Assembly (NCBI GenBank): GCA_947095535.1
Contig: OX352774.1
Location: forward strand, 221,824,965 to 221,888,964
Origin: Poecilobothrus nobilitatus
Lineage: Eukaryota > Arthropoda > Insecta > Diptera > Dolichopodidae
Reading direction: 5' to 3'
Length of the DNA: 64,000 bases
The translations under genes and the position numbers were made by a program. The stretch's first letter is position 1. Every line of letters starts with the position of its first letter. This document shows, piece by piece, positions 47,261 through 57,150 of this stretch. The notes under the pieces were generated by a model, which had not been told where the DNA came from, made no database searches, and saw only the letters and a program-made list of their open reading frames with translations.

Positions 47261-48249
47261 TTGATTATTAATCTAACATATTTTTATAAATTGTCCAATT
47301 TAAATTTTATTGAAGCTAAAAATAACAGACCCACCAAAGTTCATCAAATTATATTTGTTTAATTTTTTCTTTAAAAAAATTTTATCAGATTATTATTGAA
47401 AAATTGGCTGACTAAAATTAAAATTTTTAATTAATTTCTTTCCTATAGATATTCTTATATTAAATTTAATGTCTTGATCATTTCTTAACATATTATGTTT
47501 TAGGCATAATTTCCCTTAAAACAAAAATATTTAATTTAATTTTAAATTTTTCCATATTTCCTAAAATTCTTGTTTTTCTTTTTTTTTTTGATATGATAAA
47601 TTAATTTTATTTTATTAAACTTTAAAATAACAAAAAAAAAAAACAAAAAGAAATATTTTCCTTAATTTAAATAAAAAAAAATATAGGTATCTTTATAATA
47701 TTATTTACCTTTTCTATTTAATTAATGTGAGACGGAAATATAAAATATTTTAACATATAATTATATTAACAAATATCTAGATCCTCTTCAAAAGAAATGA
47801 AAAAAGATATAAAGGTACATAACCTTAATAAGTTTTATAGAGGTATGATAAATTAAATCATATACGCTTATGTTCATAATATATTATATAATAATATTCA
47901 ATGTAAAATTATATGCATATTATGTTATACTGATTGTACCAGACAATAAACTAGGGACAATTATTGTAAAAAATTACTTCTGATAATCCTTTACGTCAAA
48001 ATAACTTCAACTTGACAGAAAGAAACCAAAATAATTGTAAAAGTAGTCATATAAAATTTAATACTTTCGAATTGTGGTCTTTCATCTTAATAGCCTCTAG
48101 AATACTTTTTAATAAATTCCGCCAGAAAAAATGCTTTTACTTTTTTCCATATCTTTCAGAACACTTGGCTCTCGGTAGCCTACTCTCAGTAACAGCAATA
48201 CATAATAAAAACAAAAATATAGTAAAATTTTATGTAAAACAAATTATTC
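47261..48249. other. AT-rich stretch without recognisable feature
   Basis: Low-complexity filler. An open frame at 48012-48260 is of slightly more mixed composition than most but resembles no family I know, lacks splice signals and runs into the SINE. Confidence 0.55.
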
Positions 48250-48412
48250 AGGAACTCTAGTGGATAAAGGTTCGAATTCCACACACGTCGTGAGAACAAT
48301 TCTCTCTTACAACACTTACAGCCACGCCTAAAAAAAAAAAGCTGCGTAATTTCCTCGTCACATTTATAAACTCATCACATGAAATAAACTCAAAAAAAAA
48401 AAATATATTCAA
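48250..48412 (+). mobile_element. tRNA-derived SINE, copy C (intact B box, poly(A) tail)
   Basis: The head is deleted between the A and B boxes: CAGGAACTCTAGTGGATAAA runs straight into the B box GGTTCGAATTCC (48269-48280). The body follows as in copy A (ACACACGTCGTGAGAACAAT, CTTACAACACTTACAGCCAC, GCCT). It then has an A11 insertion or expansion, GCTGCGTAATTTCCTCGTCA, CATTTATAAACTCATCACAT, GAAATAAACTC and a terminal A-rich tail (48392-48403). The GTCACATTTAT word joins it to the 3' ends of copies B and D. Confidence 0.8.
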
Positions 48413-48769
48413 TAAAATTACTGCTAGGCAGGATAACTCGCATTACAAGATGAAAAATCCAAACACTCAAAAATTTCAACGGCAGCAGAGAATCTCATGA
48501 AAAAAGATTGAAGACAATATCTTAATAATTTTCCATTTAATAACATTTCTCTAATTTAAACTCTCACTCTTTCAAATTGTAATTATAGCACGCATTACGT
48601 TAAGCAATCCTTTCATAAAGTCAATTAAAATCTAATATATTCTATCACATACCCATCAATTGATATCTATATTCTCTAACATACCATCAAAATATTTAGG
48701 GAAACGATTAGTTATGAAAATAATATTTAAAAATTTTTTTTGCTGCATAAGGAACTTTTATATGTAATA
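48413..48769. other. AT-rich spacer, possibly the 3' end of the adjacent retrotransposon
   Basis: Of slightly more mixed composition than usual, and immediately downstream (minus strand) of the retrotransposon reading frame. It may hold that element's 3' untranslated region, but no terminal poly(A) or TAA repeat defines an end. Confidence 0.35.
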
Positions 48770-49560
48770 TTAATTGGATATTTGAGTCATTTTGTGAAAG
48801 AGATTAATATTTTTTAAAAACTGGATTATATTTAATAGTGTTTGTGTAGCATTGCTACCCAAATCTTTAATACTGTTAATTTTATTCTGAAACCTTCCTA
48901 AACTATAACTTAGACAATATATTCCATTATATGGGAAATGGAGATGTTGACCCCCACAGATGCAAATCGGTAATTCAGTTTGATTCAATAAATGTTCATG
49001 AGTCAAGCGTGAGTGGCCAATTCTTAGACGTGTTATGATAATATATTCTTTTCTACTAAGCATATTAATTGATGTCCAAGGGTCTATATTAGTTTTAATT
49101 TGACGAAGTTTTTTGTTAGTTGGTTCATTTATCCACTTTTGCCGATTCCATTGAGAACAATTTGACGAAACAATGGTTTAATATCTTTAAAGAATATTTT
49201 ATAGCTTGATTCTAATTCTAAATTAATTGCCTCTTTTGCTAATTTAGCAGCAGTTTCATTAGCTTTGATACCAGAGTGGCTAAGGATCCACAAAACTTTA
49301 ATTGTTTTATTATGGTTTTCATGAAGTATATCTTTGATTTGGATTGCTAAAGGGTTTTTTACAATTAAGTTCCTTAAAGTTTGAAGACCACTTAATGAGT
49401 CGGTACAAATTAATATTTCATTTCAAATATTACAAATTAATATTTCATTGCTTGTTTTGAATTTCACTTGAAAATCCACACCCACTTTCTAAACTAATAA
49501 TAAATCTATCCGTCTGTGTAAATAGGGAAAAAATTTCTATATTTTGTGTTAATTAATTCA
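48770..49560 (-). mobile_element. Non-LTR retrotransposon fragment, RNase H domain and C-terminus (I/Jockey-superfamily type)
   Basis: On the minus strand a nearly continuous translation shows an RNase H domain tail followed by the conserved C-terminal module of insect non-LTR retrotransposons. In order: SDSLSGLQTLRNLIVKNPLA near 49350-49410; KVLWILSHSGIKANETAAKL near 49240-49300, equivalent to the W-PSH-GI-GNE catalytic motif of retroelement RNase H; QKWINEPTNKKLRQIK near 49100-49145; and IITRLRIGHSRLTHEHLL with PICICGG near 48960-49045, which match the RLRIGHTRLTH...P.C.CG pattern. A frame change separates the second and third pieces near 49150, and the reverse transcriptase and endonuclease are absent. 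The final frame (48770-49063) stays open for 97 residues, so decay is moderate. Family features are established knowledge; the exact clade is inferred. Confidence 0.85.
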
Positions 49561-50699
49561 GTGAATTGCTTCTGAAAATTTGAGAGAAGAACATCACTTT
49601 TCTTTTGAAATTTTAAAGATAAATCTATTTTAACTTGATTATTTTATAATGTTTATTTCATAATTAATTATATTTGCTTTTATTTTTATTGCCACAACTT
49701 TATATTTTCGTGTATATTTCATACATATATGAAATATATAATATAATTCCTTTTCATTTCTTGTTATTATCACAACTAAGAAGGTTTTTCAATTAAAAAC
49801 AAAAACATGTCCTTATTTACCGTTTCATTAGCTCTAAGTATGAATACTTGTGTATATATATACACATTATGTCAATTTATATGAATACATAAAAAACAGT
49901 TTTAATATGTGAATATTATATTATAAGAAACTGGTAATATTTTATTTTCAAACAAAAATAAAAATAATTTATATATATTATAATATATGAAGATATACCT
50001 ATATAATATTATTTTTTTATAGTGAATCCTTTGTAATCTATTATAATTCTAAAGGATCTCTTTAGAAAAATCTAATAAATGAAAAGTACTTTTTATAAAA
50101 TAAAATATGTAAATATATATAATTTTTAGGAAAAAGAAATCAACGTAAAGCGAAAATATTTTTTACTTATGTAATTTAAGACTTAATTATAAATGTATTT
50201 AATTTGTAACAGAATTTGCAACAAAAAAAAAATTTTTTAAAGATAAAATGTGAACTTATCACTTTTCTTTTGATATTTGTATTATTAATTATACACATAA
50301 TATTGTTTTCTTTAAATATAAAACTAAAAAAATCTAAAGTTTTATTTAGATTATGGGATAAGTCATTGCTGGACTGTTAGATCAATTTTGAGCACAAACA
50401 TATTATTACAAAAATTAATTTTTTTCAGGAGAAAATTAATTTATGTTGCTTTTTTTTAAACTTTAATAAGATTTTCTTTCATTATTTTTACACACATAAC
50501 AATGTGAGTGTCTGATTATTGTTCATATTATTTAAATACGTCCGTCATTTTATGTACATAATATCATTTTTAAAAAACCTAAAATAGTTATAGTTTTTGA
50601 AAAAAAATTAAAATCAACAATTTTTCTCTTAGCCAATTTTTTACTTCCATCTTTTTTTTAATCTATAAAGTATAAGGGGTCTATTGGCATATTTTTCTA
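49561..50699. other. AT-rich stretch between two retrotransposon fragments
   Basis: Low-complexity filler with a short hairpin at 49713-49738 (TATATTTCATA and TATGAAATATA, 4-base loop). No further retroelement domains could be read here on either strand. Confidence 0.55.
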
Positions 50700-51260
50700 C
50701 TGATTTTTCCTTAGTGTGTGGGCTACCAACCCTGGCTTGTCCATTTTTTATTTCTTTGTTGTCTCAATATGGGTTCTACTGCTGCAAGTCTCTATAAACC
50801 TTCATTGCTTATTCTGGCAGGCCAGAATATTTTGCATATGATGCGTAGACAGCGTTTAGTAAATTCCTGCAGTTTTTGTTGATGATGTTCGATATCATCC
50901 ATGTTTCATTAACGCACATAAAGACTAACTTTTAAGTAAGCATTCAAGATCCAAAGTTTTTTTTGAGATTTGAGTATTATTCATACTTGATTTAACTTGG
51001 TATGGAAGTCTGTTGCTGATATTATTCTGCCTTCGCACTTCTTGTCAATAGCCATTAGGCTACTCAGATAGTTGAAATGGTTGACGTATTCAACTGGTTG
51101 CGTTTTCAGTAATATTATGATGTGTTGATTACTACTACTGTTGATTCTCAATGCCTTGGTTTTTCTGAAGTTTATTTCTAGGTTTTTATGACATTTATTA
51201 CGTCATTTGCAAGTCTTTCTATGCGTTCTATTTAGAACTTTATATCTCTAAGCTGGTGTG
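50700..51260 (-). mobile_element. Decayed RTE-like non-LTR reverse transcriptase, C-terminal part
   Basis: The minus strand, in order: NFRKTKALRINSSS (about 51115-51160), matching the 'N..KTK.MRI' strand; VEYVNHFNYLSSLMA (51045-51095), matching 'v..F.YLGS'; then EGRIISATDFHTKL, like 'RI..A...F..L'; and, after a frame change, QQKLQEFTKRCLRII with FWPARISNEGL (50800-50880), matching 'KLQ.F...CLR.I..I.WP..ISN..L'. A weaker WIGHTLRK-like trace lies near 50705-50740. This motif series is known from RTE-type endonuclease-reverse transcriptases of invertebrates. Stops and at least two frameshifts show it is dead, and the N-terminal endonuclease and the YADD region are not visible. Confidence 0.8.
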
Positions 51261-54200
51261 CTAGAAATACTATATGATACAATATTTGATTGTCTCTACC
51301 ATTCTTATATTAATTATAAATTCCTTATTAATAATCTGGTTCTCAAGTTGAAATTAAATTTCCTTTTTTTCCTTTTTTCTTTCCTTAGAATTTCAAATTA
51401 TAAATATACCAGAAATTTTCTTCCAGATGATCTTTTTAGTGTTCTTGTCTTCAGTTTTCTATTTTAATTCACTATCGGTACGATATTGCCCTACACGGCC
51501 GTTAAGGCTCTGTCATTAACTACTAATAAAAAATTGTATTTTAAAAACTTAAAAATTTTATTTTTGGTTTTTTTATTTATCTACTGTAATTTAAAAAAAA
51601 ATGAACAGTCCTATAAAAAACATACACAAAATTAAATTACAGAAGAGGTAACCGATTGTACAAAAAATATGTTCACCAATTCCAATATCATTTGAGAAGC
51701 TTAAATTTAATGATTAAAGTTTAAATATAAATTTTACTATCCACTGAAATTTTTCCCTAACCTTTTAAAGCTGTAAAAAAAAAACTAAGTACTAAACAAA
51801 ATTAAAGAAACTTTTCAATTTTAGTATAAGTTACGACCTTTTCACCTGGTAAGGAAGAAAAATGTTTACCATAAAAAAAGGAAAAAACTTTTATTTATTT
51901 AAAAAGGAGGTCGATACATTATAAGAAATGTGAAAATGTTAAAAAGCAAGGCAGAAGTTAAGTAAAAGAAAAAGTTTTGAAAAGCACACATTTTTAAAAA
52001 GACAAAAAAAAAATTTTTAAATTGTGATCTTTTGCATCAAAATTTGTATTAGAATTTTTAATTTAAGCAAAAATTATGAAAAATCAAAGGACGTTTTCTT
52101 CAATTTTACTACCGGTGTCTCAATATAGCAAATTTTGAATTTTAGACACTAAAATATAGATTATAAGTAGGTGGAAGTAGAATCGATTTTTTCAAGGAAA
52201 CTTAGTCAATTAATTCGCAACGATCTTCACAAAAAATTTAAAATAAAACTTACTTTAAAAAATTTTAAGGATCCTATTTAGGATCGTTCTGGATGTGCCG
52301 AAGAATCAAAATTTTTAAATATTTTGGTTTGAATTTATTTAACAAGATCATTTTTTTAATTAGTTTTATACTATTCATGGTAAAAATTCTTTATCTCTAT
52401 TTATAGCTCCATCCTTGGAGAACTTTTGTAAATCGACAGCAGGACACAGTGAATTTAACAAGCATATTTTTCAAAAATATTTTAAAGACAAGAGAGAAAG
52501 AGACAAATTGAAGGAAAAAAAAATATTTAAAGTATGTGATATTAAACTGGTGGTGACAGAATACATGTATAAAAACATTGAAGTCACCATATTTTGCATC
52601 AAAGAACAATTTTATTTTCCTTTTAGCTTTTATCAAAGTATTGAAATTTTTTTTTTACCAAAAATAAAATTAATATTATGAAACATGAAACCAAGTACAA
52701 AAGTACAACAAAAAAAACTCAGAAGTTTCATTAAAAAGTTTTTTTTTTTTTCTTTGCAAAATAATTGACATTCAAACAAAAACAACAACAAAATATTATA
52801 TTAATTTAACAAGAAACATAAAATGCAACGATTTCTTTTACAATCAATTTTGAAAAATGAAAAATCGATTTAAAATCAAACACGGAAAGAAAAATTCTTT
52901 ATATAGCAAAATTTTTCTGTACCATTTCCAAAAATATTTCTTTGGCTTCTATTCACTTGAAAGCTGTTTGAATTCACATTAAATTGTTTCAAATTTTTTT
53001 ATTTGTCGCATTTTCCTTTATTTACCAAAAAGGTTGTTTTTCTTTTTTTAAATTATATAAGAGTTGTATAAAATTTTGTATAAGACTGTGTAATTTTATA
53101 AGAATTTTCATTAATATTTTTAATAGAAAACAATTTATTTTTTTTTATATCTTTAAATAGAATTTTTAAGTTTAAAATTAAATAAAAAAATTTTCTTACA
53201 GAAATTCGTCTTGAAATTTTTTCCCTCCCAACAACAACAGCACTAAATATCAACTGGATATTTCAAGGACATATTTCTTGATTAAAAATTTTTCTTCAAG
53301 GTTAGAATATTATAAGACCTTGAATATTTTTTTAAGGTTATTTTGTACTAAGCAATATAAATAAATGAAATTTATAAAAATTATTTTTGAAGAGCACAAA
53401 AAACGTTCATTTTTTAAAATTTCTTTAATATAAATTTATTTTCATTAATATTTTTTGTTCAAAATTACAATATTTAATCTTTCCAAAAAAGTTTTTTCCC
53501 TTAATATTTTTTTTATATTTTTTAATTTTAAAAAAGAACAAAAAACAAAAAAAAAAAAAAACCAAAATTTTACAATTTTCTAAATTTCAAAAACAAAAAA
53601 AACTTTCAAGGTGATATTACCTACCTCATTTATTTACTTATGTTTTACTTGAGGAACTTTTTTCCTTACTTTCAGTGAGTACCTACATAATATATATAGT
53701 ATCTACAAAAAGACATTAGAATATTAAGGCAGAAAAAAAAAATAAATAAATTATATAATGAAAAACAAATTCACCGATGAAATTTTTTCTAAATTACATA
53801 CATCTAAATTTTGACATTTTTATTCCACCACATATACCAAAAACCCAAAACCAGATCCCGTGAACCAACTTCAATCCCACAAAAAAAAAAAATTATTTTG
53901 TTACCGCTAAAATAATTCAAGTAAAAAACCAAAACCAACAAAAAAAAAAATTAGAAAATAAAAACGGATATAAAAGGGCAAATAAAAAATACAAAACAAA
54001 AAATTAAAAAAAACACAAACTAAATAACCAAAATTTTGAAAAAAAAAAATTTTTTTTTTCAATTTTATGGAGAAAAAACTCAAAGTTGATGGCATATTTA
54101 AATTTATACTATGAAAAGAAACTCTCTTGTAAAAAAAACAAAAAAAAACAAATAAAAAACCAAAATTTCCTACTCCTTTTAGCATCTGTTTCAGATCCTA

Positions 54201-54485
54201 AAAATATTTTGTACCTATTTCTGCATCATTTTTTGAGGACACGGAAACCGAAAAAAAAAAAAGGTTTTATTCTTAAATAAATACGATGAACGCAAATAAA
54301 TTTTCGGAAAAAATAAAAAAATAAAAAAAGAGATAAAAGCCAGTATAGAGTAGGTACTTGAAAACCAAATAAATATACAACAGCAAGAAAAGAAAAAAAG
54401 CGACAGACAAGTGAAAAAGAAAAAAGAAAGAAAAATAAAATATTCAGAAAAAAAAAAACAAACAATTTACACAAACATACACGGA
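51261..54485. other. AT-rich non-coding stretch
   Basis: About 3.2 kb of low-complexity DNA. Overlapping opposite-strand frames at 52397-52681, and frames at 53053-53253 and 53907-54280, are composition artefacts. No supported gene or RNA. Confidence 0.6.
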
Positions 54486-54545
54486 AATAACTCGTCGAAA
54501 ACGTTGACGTCTACGTTGAGTGGAAGTGAAGAGAACCAATTTATT
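54486..54545. other. Short CpG-rich island in AT-rich DNA
   Basis: The segment around AACTCGTCGAAAACGTTGAC and GTCTACGTTGAGTGGAAGTG has six or more CpG dinucleotides in 40 bases. It has two direct ACGTTGA words flanking a TGACGTCT word, which resembles a CRE-type binding site. In a genome this A/T-rich, such a patch may mark a promoter or conserved regulatory site, but no transcript or frame supports this. Confidence 0.3.
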
Positions 54546-54810
54546 TGATACCCAATTTAAATGTTGGGAGTTTATTTTAATTTTTTTTTTTTCATCTTTA
54601 CTTTTTTTGATTTTTGATTTTTTTTTTTTTTTCTTCTTCTTTTCTTTAAATTTACGATTTGAATATGATAATATATACCTACATATATAAAAAATTACAT
54701 AATATATGCTAAAGTTCTTTTAAATTTCTGATTAAATAAAGTTTCAGGTCTTTAAGTTTCAAAACAATTTTCATCACTAAAAATATAATACGATATAAAG
54801 TACCTATACT

Positions 54811-54815
54811 ATATA

Positions 54816-54853
<38 letters not shown>
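54811..54853. repeat. (AT)n microsatellite
   Basis: About 43 bases of uninterrupted AT/TA alternation apart from a single G at 54821. Confidence 0.95.
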
Positions 54854-54854
<1 letters not shown>

Positions 54855-55757
54855 CGTCGATATAATTCACAATATTAAAATAAACAGTGTTATAGTACAG
54901 AATGTTTCAAAAAATGTATACACATAAATAACACTTTCATTGAAAATGTATCTAAACTATACTATATAAAATCGTTCGTTAAAGTGATTTATAAAATAGA
55001 ATTTATAATTTTAATATTATTTAAATTAATTTTAAATTTTAATATTTTCATTTTCAATTAATTTTAAATATGAGTTTTTGTAAAAGGGGCAAATTTTTGT
55101 AAAACAACTCTTTCCGTTCGTCAAATTACATAAAATATATCTATGGATTTGTAAAAATTAAAACTATAAAAAATAAGATAATTTTAGATTGCCCGGAATC
55201 CCAATATATATATATACATCATATATATATATACATATTTTTTTAACACTATGTATATGGATTAGTATGTTAGTAGTATTTTAATATTGAAAAAATCCAA
55301 TAACTTTTGATAAAATATATTTTGAAGGTTCATTTTTAGAGTGGTTCAACTTTTAAAAAATGTTGTTTAGTTTTTTTTTTTTCATTTCGGGTATTAAAAT
55401 TGGTGTTTCTTTTTATCCTTTGTTTTTTTTTTTTTTTTTTATATATACAGATATTATTATCCTTTTTCCCTAAAAATAAATTATAAGGATATCATTTATT
55501 CAATTTATCTTCAATTTTGTCTAACCAATCTATCTATCTATTCATTATATTTTGTTTTATTTATTATTTTTTTTTTTTTAACAGTAATAATAACAAGTGT
55601 TATTTATTTAAATTATTCAATCCCCTACTTTTCTTTACAAGTATACAATATATATATACATCATACAACACACACACTCATATATAATATTTATGTCCAA
55701 AAAACACAATTTGAATATCCAAAGGAATGAAGAAAGGTAATAAAGTTTAAAGAATGC

Positions 55758-55809
55758 ATACATACATATACATATATACAAATATACTATAAAATGTATA
55801 TGTATGTAT
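55758..55809. repeat. Perfect 16-bp inverted repeat
   Basis: ATACATACATATACAT (55758-55773) and ATGTATATGTATGTAT (55794-55809) are exact reverse complements with a 20-base spacer. It may be an AT-rich cruciform or small foldback; the purine-pyrimidine alternation makes chance formation easier here than elsewhere. Confidence 0.8.
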
Positions 55810-56805
55810 TTTTTATGACTATCATTGGCCTTAAACTTATCTATAAATTTTAACTATGTAAATTCTATGAGAAGTAGAAAAAAAAAAAAGAAAAAGAGTT
55901 ATTATTAAATTATTACCGTTATTATTATTGGGTAACAGTAAATTAAGAGAAAAAATTTACATAATAATCATAAAAATAAAAAATAAAATCAAAAAGAAGA
56001 AATGAAATATAATTTTTTGCAATAATGAATTGAGGTTTTCTTTAATTTTTTGGTTGGGGTTTTTTTTTTGATCCTAAGGAAAAAAAAAAAAAAACAAAAA
56101 AGAATAAAATAAAAAAAGGATCAAATTTTATTTAACTTTAAATGTATTCAAATTACTTTAAAATAAAAAAACAAAAAAAAAAGGGGAAAAAGGAAGCAAT
56201 AAGTTTAAAATATTGAAAATTATATCTCTTCTGCTTTTATTTAATATGAAATGAAATTTTCTACACATGTACAACCACTATATTATAATATATAAATTAT
56301 GCAAAAATAAAAAAAATATATATGTATACACATACATACTTACATATATAAAATTTATTTTAATCAGTTATTCAACAAATTTAACATAATTTATAAGTTT
56401 TCGTTTCGTTTCGTTTTTTTAATTATAATTAGGTATAGCAAAATATTATATAATATATTATAAATAAATGGTTTTCATTGTATATAATTAAATTAGTACA
56501 TTAAATTGTTAATGTATCAATCAAGGGGTTTTGAATAAAATTAAATCTAGATTTTATTACCATTTTTGTTTTTGAAAGTAAATTATAAATTAGAGTAGAA
56601 ATAATTATAAATAAAATATAAATGTATACATTTAAACCTGTTTTTCTTTTTTATTATTTTAAGAATATAAAAACTAATATTATTGGATTTTATTTATTGG
56701 GTAGTTTGGACTTTTTTGCTCTTCTTGTTCTTTCTTTTATTACAGGCAAAATGTAAGTTTAACTATATTATAATTTTAAAAATCTTTTCATTTTATAACT
56801 AGTCT

Positions 56806-57150
56806 GAGATGTAATGAAACTTTACGCTTCTTTCAAACCGAAATTACACGACTCCAGTTAGCCTTCACACTTTTAAAGTTCCAAAATTTTAATTTTTATA
56901 TACTTATTTATTGATTTATATCCATTGAATTCTGTAAACCGAAATGTATCAAACAATATAATATATACTCCATACTCCAAATACGACATTTAATATGTCC
57001 TGTTTTCTCCCCTTCTTGAAGTGTGACAAAACTTTATGCTTTATGAGTGTCGAATTCCATCACTTTTTAAGTTCCAGAATTTTGTCTTCGTTAATTTTAT
57101 TTACAGTCATCGAATTCTGTTAAGCGAAACAAGTTAAACAATATCTTTCA
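56806..57150 (+). repeat. Diverged tandem duplication, unit about 185-192 bp
   Basis: Two units share the same word order. Unit 1 has AAACTTTACGCTTC, CACTTTTAAAGTTCCAAAAT, TTGAATTCTGTAAACCGAAA and CAAACAATAT. Unit 2 has AAACTTTATGCTTT, CACTTTTTAAGTTCCAGAAT, TCGAATTCTGTTAAGCGAAA and TTAAACAATAT. Matching words are 184-193 bases apart. Similarity is partial, with insertions, so the duplication is old. No coding frame is shared. Composition is more mixed than the surroundings. Confidence 0.75.

Larger units (their letters stand above)
54546..56805. other. AT-rich stretch with microsatellites
   Basis: Low-complexity DNA. The longest dinucleotide run of the window, (AT)n with one G interruption, is at 54811-54853. 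No gene supported. Confidence 0.65.

Noticed and set aside
48012..48260. 82-residue frame of fairly mixed composition
   Set aside because: No family resemblance, no splice sites, and it ends inside a SINE. Kept only as a remark in the stretch description.
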